A DNA stretch of 7,684 nucleotides from Oscillibacter sp. (GTDB taxonomy: Bacteria > Bacillota > Clostridia > Oscillospirales > Oscillospiraceae): NCBI GenBank assembly GCA_003487665.1, contig DNFA01000035.1, forward strand, positions 1-7,684, read 5' to 3'. A program made the position numbers and the translations under genes. Below are positions 1-6,332 of this stretch, piece by piece. Every line of letters begins with the position of its first letter. The stretch's first letter is position 1. The notes beneath the pieces are model-generated. The model was not told where the DNA came from. It was given only the letters and a program-made list of their open reading frames with translations, and made no database searches.

Positions 1-47
1 TGTCAGGCGTGTTTGCCCTTGTCAATCGATGGTAAAGAGGTGATACT
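1..47 (+). other. Left-edge leader; possible 3' end of an upstream gene and the yqeB ribosome binding site
   Basis: Only 47 bases precede yqeB. Frame 3 reads ten codons (SGVFALVNRW) to a TAA at 33-35, and frame 2 reads to a TGA at 41-43. Either could be the tail of an upstream operon gene, but the fragment is too short to identify. The bases GAGGTGAT at 37-44 match the 3' part of the extended Shine-Dalgarno sequence and end 3 bases before the yqeB ATG. I see no promoter here, which fits yqeB being internal to an operon. Confidence 0.35.
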
Positions 48-845
48 ATGCTGGTTCTTATCCGCGGCGCCGGGGACATCGCCACCGGCATCGCCCTGCG
101 GCTGCACCGCAGCGGCCTTCAGGTGGTCATGACCGACCTGCCCCGCCCCACAGCCATCCGCCGCACCGTCTGCTTCTCCCCCGCCATCACCGACGGCGAG
201 ACAGCGGTGGAGGGCGTGCGCGCCGTATATGCGCCGGACGCGGCGGCGGCGAAAAAATATCTGTCACAGGGCGCGGTGCCCGTGCTGGCCGACCCGGAGC
301 TGGCCTGTCTGCATGAGCTGCATCCCGACGCGCTGGTGGATGCGATTTTAGCCAAACGGAATCTGGGCACCCGCATGACCGACGCGCCGGTGGTCGTGGG
401 CGTCGGCCCCGGCTTCACCGCCGGAGAGGACTGCCACGCCGTGGTGGAGACCATGCGCGGCCACACGCTGGGACGCGTGATCTATCGGGGCAGCGCCCTG
501 CCCAACACCAATATTCCCGGTCTGATCGGCGGCTATGCCGGCGAACGGGTGCTTCGCGCCCCGGCAGACGGCATTTTCACCCAGCTGCTGGACATCGGCG
601 CGGAGGTGAAGGCCGGCGACATAGCCGGTACGGTGGGCGGCGAGCCCATGCGCTGCACCATTGACGGCGTGCTGCGGGGCATACTGCCCAGCGGAACGCC
701 GGTACACAAGGGCATGAAATCCGGTGACGTAGACCCCCGCTGCCAGCCGGAATACTGCACCACCGCCTCGGACAAGGCGCTGGCCGTGGGCGGCGGCGTG
801 CTGGAGGCGATCCTGCACCTGAGCGGGGCGCTTGACCAAGTATAA
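48..845 (+). CDS. yqeB: YqeB, selenium-dependent molybdenum hydroxylase maturation protein (EF2563 family)
   Basis: A 265-residue cytoplasmic protein with no signal peptide or membrane segment. Near the N-terminus it has a nucleotide-binding-type loop, RGAGDIATG (residues 6-14), similar to that of XdhC-like proteins. The middle carries VGPGFTAGEDC (119-129) and GSALPNTNIPG (148-158). The C-terminal half (171-231) looks like a small beta-barrel, biotinyl/lipoyl-like region with ADGIF, GTVGGEPM and GMKSGDVDPR. These motifs identify the YqeB/EF2563 family, which in comparative genomics marks organisms that place labile selenium on molybdenum hydroxylases such as xanthine dehydrogenase. The exact reaction is not established. 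The stop codon TAA (843-845) overlaps the selD ribosome binding site, and selD starts 14 bases downstream, so the two genes are almost certainly co-transcribed and possibly translationally coupled. The start at 48 is supported by GAGGTGAT at 37-44. I am confident of the family and less so of the biochemistry. Confidence 0.92.
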   Translation: MLVLIRGAGDIATGIALRLHRSGLQVVMTDLPRPTAIRRTVCFSPAITDGETAVEGVRAVYAPDAAAAKKYLSQGAVPVLADPELACLHELHPDALVDAILAKRNLGTRMTDAPVVVGVGPGFTAGEDCHAVVETMRGHTLGRVIYRGSALPNTNIPGLIGGYAGERVLRAPADGIFTQLLDIGAEVKAGDIAGTVGGEPMRCTIDGVLRGILPSGTPVHKGMKSGDVDPRCQPEYCTTASDKALAVGGGVLEAILHLSGALDQV

Positions 846-859
846 GGAGGTACTGCTTT

Positions 860-1900
860 ATGGCAGAGGAACCCATCAAACTGACAAAGCTGACCCGCTG
901 CGCCGGGTGCGGCGCCAAGGTAGGCGCCGGTGTGCTGGCGCAGCTGCTGGAGGGCATCCGCGTCCACCACGACCCCAATCTGCTGGTGGGCTTCGACAAG
1001 AGCGACGATGCGTCCGTGTACAAGATCAGCGACCAGCTGGCTCTGGTGCAGACGGTGGACTTCTTCCCGCCCATTGCCGACGATCCCTACCTGTTCGGAC
1101 AGATCGCCGCCACCAACGCCCTCAGCGACGTGTACGCCATGGGCGGCGAGCCGAAGCTGTGCCTGAACATCATGGCGGTGCCGGAGTCCATGCCCCGCGA
1201 CGCGGTGCATCAGATCCTGCGGGGTGGCTATGACAAGGTGTACGAGGCCGGGGCGCTGATCACCGGCGGCCACAGCATTCTGGACGATGAGCCGAAGTAC
1301 GGGCTGGCCGTCACCGGCTTTGTCCGTCCCGACAAAATGCTCACCAACTCCGCCGCCCGCCCCGGCGACGTGCTGGTGCTCACCAAGCCGCTGGGCATCG
1401 GCGTGCTCACCAGCGCAGGCAAGGCCGACCTGCTGACGGAGGACACCGTGGCGCTGATGAACCGCCTGATGACCACGCTGAACAAGGGCGCGCGGGACGT
1501 GATGGTGCGCCATCAGGTACACGCCTGCACCGACGTTACCGGCTTCGGCCTGCTGGGGCACGGCTTCGAGATGGCGCAGGGCAGCGATGTGACCATCACC
1601 CTGCATGTGGACGCGGTGGACTTCATCCCGGAGGCGGTGGAGTTTGCCCGCATGGGCGTGCTGCCGGCGGGCATGTACCGCAACCGCAGCTTTGCCGAAG
1701 CCGCCGTGGACGTAGGCGATACGGAGACGGCCATACAGGATCTGCTGTTCGACCCCCAGACCTCCGGCGGCCTGCTGATGGCCGTGGCGCCGGAGGACGC
1801 GGACGCGCTGATAGCGGAATTGCAGGGCGCGGTGCCCAGCGTGCAGCGCATCGGCACCGTCAGTGAGTACACCGGCGGAAAGCGCATCCTGCTGCGATAA
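860..1900 (+). CDS. selD: Selenide, water dikinase (selenophosphate synthase), Cys form
   Basis: Makes selenophosphate from selenide and ATP, giving AMP and phosphate. Selenophosphate is the selenium donor for selenocysteine, selenouridine in tRNA and the selenium cofactor of molybdenum hydroxylases. At 346 residues it is the usual length. The active-site loop CAGCGAK places Cys17 and Lys20 at the same numbers as in E. coli SelD. The catalytic residue is encoded by TGC (908-910), so this is a cysteine rather than a selenocysteine enzyme. Likely metal/ATP aspartates are D50, D67, D90 (in NALSDVYAMGG) and D225 (in TDVTGFGLLGH). GGHSI (136-140) and DPQTSGG (298-304) complete the AIRS/PurM-type fold signature. 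Compared with E. coli, position 14 is Cys instead of Gly and position 19 is Ala instead of Cys. AAGGAGG at 844-850 lies 9 bases before the ATG and overlaps the yqeB stop. The gene is directly followed by a terminator, so it is the last in its operon. Pairing with yqeB points to a role in the selenium cofactor pathway; whether it also serves selenoproteins cannot be seen here. Confidence 0.97.
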   Translation: MAEEPIKLTKLTRCAGCGAKVGAGVLAQLLEGIRVHHDPNLLVGFDKSDDASVYKISDQLALVQTVDFFPPIADDPYLFGQIAATNALSDVYAMGGEPKLCLNIMAVPESMPRDAVHQILRGGYDKVYEAGALITGGHSILDDEPKYGLAVTGFVRPDKMLTNSAARPGDVLVLTKPLGIGVLTSAGKADLLTEDTVALMNRLMTTLNKGARDVMVRHQVHACTDVTGFGLLGHGFEMAQGSDVTITLHVDAVDFIPEAVEFARMGVLPAGMYRNRSFAEAAVDVGDTETAIQDLLFDPQTSGGLLMAVAPEDADALIAELQGAVPSVQRIGTVSEYTGGKRILLR

Positions 1901-1902
1901 CG

Positions 1903-1940
1903 AAAAACGGCACGCATTTGGAAATGCGTGCCGTTTTTTT
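1903..1940. terminator. Bidirectional Rho-independent terminator between selD and uvrC
   Basis: A perfect 17-base inverted repeat (1903-1919 and 1922-1938) with a GG loop. The core is ACGGCACGCATTT paired with AAATGCGTGCCGT. On the plus strand it ends in seven T's (1934-1940); on the minus strand the A's at 1903-1907 give five T's. It starts 3 bases after the selD stop, and the uvrC stop codon (1939-1941) sits in its T-tract, so both convergent genes share it. Confidence 0.95.
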
Positions 1941-3765
1941 ATTCCGTTTTTCCCCCGTGGAAGCGGTCGTAGACCGCCTGCGCCGCGGCGCGGGGCACCA
2001 CGGCGGCCAGCTGCTCCACGTCCGCCTGCTTCACGGCGGCGACGGTGCCGAAGTGCTGCAGGAGCTTCTTCTTCCGCGCCTCGCCCACGCCGGGGATGTT
2101 GTCCAGCTGGGAGCGCTTGGCGGACTTGGTGTGCTTCTGGTGGTGGTAGGCGATGGCGAAGCGGTGCACCTCCTCCTGCACCGTGCCGATCAGGGCGAAC
2201 AGCGCGGGCGTCTGCTGAATGCCCAGCTCCTGCCCCCGGGCGGTGATCAGGGCGCGGGTGCGGTGCCGGTCGTCCTTCACCATGCCCAGCACCGGCACGT
2301 CCAGACCCAGACCGGCCACCACCTCCTCGGCGATGCGGGCGTGGTTTTCGCCGCCGTCGATCAGCAGCAGGTCGGGCAGGGGCGCAAATTTTTCATCCCC
2401 GTCCAGATACCGGCGGAAGCGGCGGGTCAGCACCTCCTGCATGGCGCCGTAGTCATCCCCCTCCCGGCACGTCTCCACCCGGAAGCGGCGGTAGGCCGAC
2501 TTCAGCGGCCGTCCGTCCTGAAAGACCACCATGCCGCCCACCTGATCGTCGCCGCCGGTGTGGGAGATGTCGTAGCTCTCCATCCGCCGGGGCAGGGCGG
2601 GCAGCTGCGCCAGCTGCTGCAGCTGCCGCAGTGTGCCGCTGATGCGCTGGGCGGCGTCCGTGACCCGCTCCACCTCCTCCCGTGCGTTGCGATGGGCGAT
2701 ATCCAGCAGGGCGCGGCGCTGGCCGCGCTGGGGCACCCGGACGGCCACGGCGTGACCGCTGCGCTCCGTCAGCAGGGCGGCCAGCGCGTCCGCGTCCTCC
2801 ATAGCGGCGGGCAGCAGGATCTCCCGCGGCAGGGACTGGCGGGACAGATAATACTGCGGCACCACGGCGGACAGCAGCGCGTCCTCGCTGTCGGCGGCGT
2901 CGGGGAATACCTCCGTCTGCCGCGCCAGCAGGTCGCCGTTTTCAATGTGCAGCACCGCCACGCCGGAACGGGCGGGACTGGTATACGCGCCCCATACGTC
3001 GGTATCGGCGCAGATACCGGCGATGACCCGCTGCTCCTTGCTCAGCACCGACAGGGCCTTGATCTGATCCCGCAGGGCAGCGGCTGTTTCGAAATCCAGC
3101 GCCTCCGCCGCGGCGGTCATTCTCTCCGTCAGCTCTCCGGTGACGGCGCGCAGCCGCCCCTCCAGCAGGGATGCGGCCTGCGCCATGCGGCGGCGGTACT
3201 CCTCCCCGTCCGGCTGCCCCCGGCAAAAGCCGTCGCACCGACCCATGTGGAAGTTCAGGCAGGGGCGCTCCTTGCCGATGTCCCGCGGAAACCGGCGGGA
3301 GCAGGTGGGCAGCCGCAGGGCGGCGCATACGGCGTCCAGCGCCAGCCGCGTTTCGTGCCGCCCGCCGAAGGGTCCGTAGTACCGCGCGCCGTCATCGGCG
3401 GTGCGGTTCACCAGCGAAAACCGGGGATAGCTCGATTTTTCATCCAGCCGCACAAAGGGATAGCCCTTGTCGTCCTTCAGGAGGATGTTATACCGGGGCT
3501 GGTGCCGCTTGATGAGGGAGTTTTCCAGCACCAGCGCCTCGAACTCCGAGCGGACGATGATGGTGTCGAACCTGTCCACATGCGCCACCATCATCTTTGT
3601 TTTCTCGTTGTGGCTGGCGGTGTCCTGAAAATACTGGCTGACGCGGTTTTTCAGTTTTTTGGCCTTGCCCACATAGATGACCTGCCCGGTCTTGTCCATC
3701 ATCAGATAGACACCGGGCAGCAGGGGCAGCTCGTTGGCCTTGGCGCGCAGCTGATCGCGTGTCAC
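1939..3765 (-). CDS. uvrC: UvrABC system protein C, excinuclease subunit
   Basis: Makes the 3' and 5' incisions around bulky DNA lesions bound by UvrB in nucleotide excision repair. I start it at a GTG (3763-3765), giving 608 residues, the normal UvrC length. The N-terminal GIY-YIG nuclease (about residues 14-95) has GVY (18-20), YVG (31-33), catalytic Arg41 and metal-ligand Glu81 in LENSLIK. A four-cysteine cluster (C155, C169, C177, C181) matches the conserved cysteine region of UvrC, which has been reported to hold an Fe-S cluster. The UVR/UvrB-contact helices lie near 208-245. The C-terminal RNase H-like nuclease carries D399 (SYDIS), D470 (LIDGG), D498 (VKDDRHRT) and H534 (EEVHRFAI). A helix-hairpin-helix region near 552-590 (IPGVGEARKKKLL) ends the protein. 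One oddity is that the usual DGGKGQ reads DGGENH. An upstream in-frame ATG at 3828 lies at the -35 box and has no ribosome binding site, so I reject it as the start. Confidence 0.97.
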   Translation of the reverse strand: MTRDQLRAKANELPLLPGVYLMMDKTGQVIYVGKAKKLKNRVSQYFQDTASHNEKTKMMVAHVDRFDTIIVRSEFEALVLENSLIKRHQPRYNILLKDDKGYPFVRLDEKSSYPRFSLVNRTADDGARYYGPFGGRHETRLALDAVCAALRLPTCSRRFPRDIGKERPCLNFHMGRCDGFCRGQPDGEEYRRRMAQAASLLEGRLRAVTGELTERMTAAAEALDFETAAALRDQIKALSVLSKEQRVIAGICADTDVWGAYTSPARSGVAVLHIENGDLLARQTEVFPDAADSEDALLSAVVPQYYLSRQSLPREILLPAAMEDADALAALLTERSGHAVAVRVPQRGQRRALLDIAHRNAREEVERVTDAAQRISGTLRQLQQLAQLPALPRRMESYDISHTGGDDQVGGMVVFQDGRPLKSAYRRFRVETCREGDDYGAMQEVLTRRFRRYLDGDEKFAPLPDLLLIDGGENHARIAEEVVAGLGLDVPVLGMVKDDRHRTRALITARGQELGIQQTPALFALIGTVQEEVHRFAIAYHHQKHTKSAKRSQLDNIPGVGEARKKKLLQHFGTVAAVKQADVEQLAAVVPRAAAQAVYDRFHGGKTE

Positions 3766-3780
3766 CGGCGGACACCTCCT
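3763..3780 (-). promoter_or_regulatory. uvrC ribosome binding site and GTG start
   Basis: On the minus strand AGGAGG (3780-3775) is followed by 9 bases and then GTG (3765-3763). This strong site decides the start codon in favour of GTG over the in-frame ATG at 3828. Confidence 0.9.
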
Positions 3781-3799
3781 CGTCTTCTGTCTTTTCCAC

Positions 3800-3828
3800 A
3801 GTATACCACCGGGAAAACGGCGGAGCAA
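3800..3828 (-). promoter_or_regulatory. uvrC promoter (housekeeping sigma factor type)
   Basis: Read on the minus strand: -35 TTGCTC (3828-3823), a 17-base spacer, then -10 TATACT (3805-3800). A TG one base before the -10 adds an extended -10 element. Predicted transcription starts near 3793, giving a leader of about 28 bases with the ribosome binding site at 3780-3775. No GAAC-N4-GTTC LexA-type box was found at or near it, so SOS control is not supported by the sequence. Confidence 0.8.
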
Positions 3829-3871
3829 GTCGAAAAAACGATTCCCGGAACCGCTACCGGTAAAAAAACAT

Positions 3872-3900
3872 TTGACAAACCGGAGAAGTAGGTGTACAAT
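3872..3900 (+). promoter_or_regulatory. Near-consensus promoter driving the small RNA
   Basis: TTGACA (3872-3877), a 17-base spacer and TACAAT (3895-3900): a perfect -35 box and a five-of-six -10 box. Transcription would start near 3907. No protein-coding gene follows. What follows is a series of hairpins ending in a terminator, so this is the promoter of an RNA gene. It diverges from the uvrC promoter, with 43 bases between the two -35 boxes. The stretch between them (3829-3871) is A-rich with one 8-base palindrome, TACCGGTA, at 3855-3862. Confidence 0.85.
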
Positions 3901-3906
3901 ACGACT

Positions 3907-4064
3907 TGCATAGATGAAGTCACCCCCCTTTATTCTATGTGAACCCCCCCTGTCGGGTATTCCCCCCTTTTACCCGACACAAACACGCGGAGTACGCTCG
4001 TGCTCCGCGTGTTCCCATGCTTACAGGGAAGCGCCCGTCCGTTGGACAGGCGCTTCCTTTTTTT
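3907..4064 (+). ncRNA. Small structured RNA with two C-rich loops, resembling 6C RNA
   Basis: The predicted transcript is about 158 nt, from the promoter at 3872-3900 to the terminator at 4027-4064. Hairpin 1 pairs CATAGA (3909-3914) with TCTATG (3934-3939), and its 19-base loop contains CCCCCCTTT (3923-3931). A linker with seven C's (3944-3950) follows. Hairpin 2 is a perfect 9-bp stem (3951-3959 with 3971-3979) whose 11-base loop again contains CCCCCCTTT (3962-3970). Hairpin 3 has 14 pairs including one G-U (3982-3995 with 4000-4013). The terminator hairpin follows. Two stem-loops that each expose six or more C's, then a terminator, is the defining layout of 6C RNA, known from Actinobacteria and including mycobacterial B11. 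The loops resemble the anti-Shine-Dalgarno sequence CCUCCUUU, so pairing with G-rich ribosome binding sites is a reasonable inference. The promoter, hairpins and terminator are seen directly; membership of the 6C family and the function are not shown. An ATG at 3914 opens a frame through the terminator with no ribosome binding site and is not a gene. Confidence 0.8.
4027..4064 (+). terminator. Rho-independent terminator of the small RNA
   Basis: A 14-base stem (4027-4040 with 4044-4057), one C-A mismatch, a 3-base loop and seven T's (4058-4064). It works only on the plus strand, as there is no T-tract in the opposite direction. Confidence 0.92.
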
Positions 4065-4085
4065 GCCAGTTTTGCGGCGGCATAC

Positions 4086-4210
4086 GGGGCGGACAGAGTC
4101 GTCCGCCCCTACGGCGCGAAGCGCTGTCATTGCGAGAAGCGCAGCGACGCGGCAATCCGTTCTCAGCGCGGCGCCGCCGCGCTGACGGAATGTCGGGGAC
4201 GCCGTCCCCT
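4086..4210. repeat. Composite palindromic repeat, long copy
   Basis: Four palindromic modules in a row. Module A (4086-4113) contains GGGGCGGAC and its complement around a 6-base loop. Module B (4127-4158) is the imperfect palindrome TCATTGCGAG...GGCAATCC, a type of dispersed repeat common in many bacterial genomes. Module C (4156-4189) pairs TCCGT and CAGCGCGGC with their complements, with a 3-base bulge and a GCC loop. Module D (4192-4210) pairs GGGGAC with GTCCCC around GCC. Modules A and D recur identically at 6372-6427. The block lies downstream of recG, but none of its hairpins has a T-tract on the recG strand. In 4211-4248, between the repeat and the recG stop codon, I see nothing recognisable. 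Confidence 0.88.
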
Positions 4211-4248
4211 TCATTCATCCATTCACCTATACACCACAGAGGCTTATT

Positions 4249-6303
4249 TCAGTTCAGCGTGCCCTCGTTCAGGTCGAACAGCGCCTGGATGCGGCGGCGC
4301 AGCACGGCGTGCTCCGGCGCTGTCAGGCGGGGATCGGCGTCCATCAGGGTCTGGGCGGCGTCCCGCGCCTCGGCAAGAAGCGGCATATCGCAGCTGAGAT
4401 CGGCGGCCTTCAGCGTGGGCAGGCCGTGCTGACGGCTGCCGAAGAAGTCGCCGGGTCCCCGCAGCTTCAGATCCTCCTCCGCGATGCGGAAGCCGTCGTT
4501 GGTGGCGGCCAGCGCCTTCAGGCGGCGGCGCGTGTCCGGATTCTGTGTGTCGCTGAGCAGGACACAGTAACTCTGCGCCTTGCCGCGTCCCACACGGCCA
4601 CGCAGCTGGTGCAGCTGGCTCAGGCCGAAGCGGTCGGCGTTCTCCACCACCATCAGCGTGGCGTTGGGCACGTCCACGCCCACCTCCACCACCGTGGTAG
4701 ACACCAGAATGTCGCTCTCGCCGGCAGCAAAGGAGGTCATGACCTTCTCCTTTTCCCCGGCCTTCATGCGGCCGTGGAGCAACGACACCCGCAGGTCGGG
4801 AAACGTCTTTTCCCGCAGCTGCCGGGCGTAGGCGGTGGCAGCCTTGCGCTCGTCTGGCAGGTCGTCCTCCTCCCCCACCAGCGGGCAGATGACGAACACC
4901 TGATGCCCCTCGGCCACCTGCTTGCGGATGAAGGCGTTGAGCCGCAGGCGGTACTTCTCCCCCACCACGAAGGTGTCCACCGGTTGTCTGCCCGGCGGCA
5001 GCTCATCGATGATCGACACGTCCAGATCCCCGTAGATGATCAGCGCCAGCGTGCGGGGAATGGGCGTGGCCGACAGCACCAGCAGGTGGGGCGACGACCC
5101 CTTGCGGCTGAGGGCGGAGCGCTGATCCACGCCGAAGCGGTGCTGCTCATCGGTGATGACCAGCCCCAGCGCGTTGTAGGTCACGTCCTCCGTCAGCAGG
5201 GCGTGGGTGCCGATGCACAGGGCGATGTCGCCGGCTTGCAGCCCCTCTAAAATACCGCGGCGCTCCCTGGCCGGCGTGGAGCCGGTGAGCAGGGCGCAGC
5301 GCAGGCCGAAGCGGGCAAACAGGGGCGCGAGGTTTTCGTAGTGCTGGCGCGCCAGTATCTCCGTGGGCGCCATCAGCGCCGACTGCCAGCCGCTCTGGGC
5401 GGCAAACCACACGCAGGCGGCGGCCACCATGGTCTTGCCGCTGCCCACATCGCCCTGACAGAGCCGGTTCATGGGGCGGCCGGAGGTCATGTCGCCCACG
5501 GCGTCCCCGATGGCGCGGCGCTGGGCGGCGGTGAGGGCAAAGGGCAGGGCGGCGTAGAAATCGGACATATCCGCCGCCCGGCAGGGCAGGCCGTGTACCG
5601 ACTCACGCCGCTGGCGCAGCAGCGACAGGCCGCAGCTCAGGAGGAACAGCTCCTCGAACACCAGCCGCCGCCGGGCGGTGTTCAGCGCCTCCGGTGAGGT
5701 GGGAAAGTGGATGTTCTCCAGCGCGAAGCCCGCGTAGCACAGGTGGTGCGCCCGCCGTATCTCGTCGGGCAGCACGTCCTCCGGCAGGTCGCGGCACTCG
5801 TCCAGCCCCTGCCGCACGGCCTTGGCCATCATGATCTGGGTGATGCCCGCCGTCAGGGGGTAGACGGGCATGATGCGCCCCGTCAGCTGCTGACCGCCCT
5901 CCTTTTCCAGCAGGGGGTTGGCCATCCGGCGGCGGATACCGCCGCCCTCTGCCCTGCCGTAGAAGATATACGTCTCGCCCCGGTGGAGGGCGTTTTTGCG
6001 GTATTCCTGATGGAAAAACGTAATGTCCAGCACGCCGCCCTCGTCCACGGCGCGCACCTTCACCACCGTCTGACCGCCGGAGATGCGGTGGGCGGTGGGC
6101 TCCTGCGCCAGCATAGCGCGGCAGCAGGCGTACTCCCCCTCCGGCAGGTCGCGGATGGGGAACAGCTTTGTGCGATCCTCCCAGCGGCGGGGATAGTAGG
6201 AGATCAGGTCGCCCAGCGTGCGGATGTGCAGCTTTTCCAGCGCTCTGGCGCGAGTCTCGCCCACGCCCTTGATGAAGCGGATATCGGTGTTGAGATCGGC
6301 CAC
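4249..6303 (-). CDS. recG: ATP-dependent DNA helicase RecG
   Basis: A superfamily 2 helicase that reverses stalled replication forks and migrates branched DNA intermediates. From the GTG at 6301-6303 it is 684 residues, the usual length. The N-terminal wedge domain (roughly 1-200) starts with a helix-hairpin-helix-like IKGVGETRARALEKL (11-25) and contains the OB-fold. The helicase core has Walker A GDVGSGKT (284-291), DEQH (385-388), motif III SATPIPRT (411-418), TTVVEVGVDVPNA (536-548) and arginine-finger QLRGRVGR (566-573). The RecG-specific C-terminal segment LRGPGDFFGSRQHGLP (614-629) sets it apart from Mfd, which shares the core. It appears to be a single-gene unit with its own promoter. 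The gene is flanked on both sides by copies of the same palindromic repeat. The in-frame ATG at 6342 lies upstream of the -10 box and cannot be on the transcript from that promoter. Confidence 0.97.
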   Translation of the reverse strand: MADLNTDIRFIKGVGETRARALEKLHIRTLGDLISYYPRRWEDRTKLFPIRDLPEGEYACCRAMLAQEPTAHRISGGQTVVKVRAVDEGGVLDITFFHQEYRKNALHRGETYIFYGRAEGGGIRRRMANPLLEKEGGQQLTGRIMPVYPLTAGITQIMMAKAVRQGLDECRDLPEDVLPDEIRRAHHLCYAGFALENIHFPTSPEALNTARRRLVFEELFLLSCGLSLLRQRRESVHGLPCRAADMSDFYAALPFALTAAQRRAIGDAVGDMTSGRPMNRLCQGDVGSGKTMVAAACVWFAAQSGWQSALMAPTEILARQHYENLAPLFARFGLRCALLTGSTPARERRGILEGLQAGDIALCIGTHALLTEDVTYNALGLVITDEQHRFGVDQRSALSRKGSSPHLLVLSATPIPRTLALIIYGDLDVSIIDELPPGRQPVDTFVVGEKYRLRLNAFIRKQVAEGHQVFVICPLVGEEDDLPDERKAATAYARQLREKTFPDLRVSLLHGRMKAGEKEKVMTSFAAGESDILVSTTVVEVGVDVPNATLMVVENADRFGLSQLHQLRGRVGRGKAQSYCVLLSDTQNPDTRRRLKALAATNDGFRIAEEDLKLRGPGDFFGSRQHGLPTLKAADLSCDMPLLAEARDAAQTLMDADPRLTAPEHAVLRRRIQALFDLNEGTLN

Positions 6304-6319
6304 GGACGTACCCTCCCTT
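6301..6319 (-). promoter_or_regulatory. recG ribosome binding site and GTG start
   Basis: On the minus strand AAGGGAGGG (6319-6311) is followed by 7 bases and then GTG (6303-6301). The translation from here, VADLNTDIRFIKGVG, matches the usual beginning of RecG proteins. Confidence 0.85.
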
Positions 6320-6332
6320 GCGGTTTTTGTCC

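Noticed and set aside
1..130. Frame-1 reading of the left edge as an upstream gene overlapping yqeB
   Set aside because: It would overlap yqeB by more than 80 bases out of frame and gives no recognisable protein; short tails ending at 35 or 43 are more plausible.
899..919. Selenocysteine (TGA) codon and SECIS element in selD
   Set aside because: The catalytic position is TGC, and the reading frame is uninterrupted from ATG to stop.
533..1606. Minus-strand ORF of 357 codons opposite yqeB and selD
   Set aside because: Shadow of two well-recognised genes; His/Gln/Gly-rich composition typical of antisense frames in GC-rich coding DNA.
3829..3871. LexA/SOS operator near the uvrC promoter
   Set aside because: GAAC occurs at 3849-3852 but no GTTC follows at the required spacing, so there is no Clostridia/Bacillus-type box.
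1918..3891. Long plus-strand ORF of 657 codons opposite uvrC
   Set aside because: It is a GC-rich shadow of uvrC, whose minus-strand product has all the expected catalytic motifs; the plus frame shows none and starts in the terminator.
3907..4064. 6S RNA or signal recognition particle RNA as the identity of the small RNA
   Set aside because: 6S RNA is one long rod with a central bubble and paired ends, while this is a series of separate hairpins. The conserved SRP loop sequences are absent.
4086..4210. CRISPR array
   Set aside because: The repeated units are different palindromes with no regular spacing and no unique spacers, and there are no cas genes nearby.
3914..4432. 172-codon plus-strand ORF beginning inside the small RNA
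   Set aside because: It has no ribosome binding site, runs through the terminator hairpin, the palindromic repeats and antisense to recG, and its protein is low-complexity and unlike any family.
4309..5250. Plus-strand ORF of 313 codons opposite recG
   Set aside because: Antisense frame of a clear recG; no start signals or recognisable domain.
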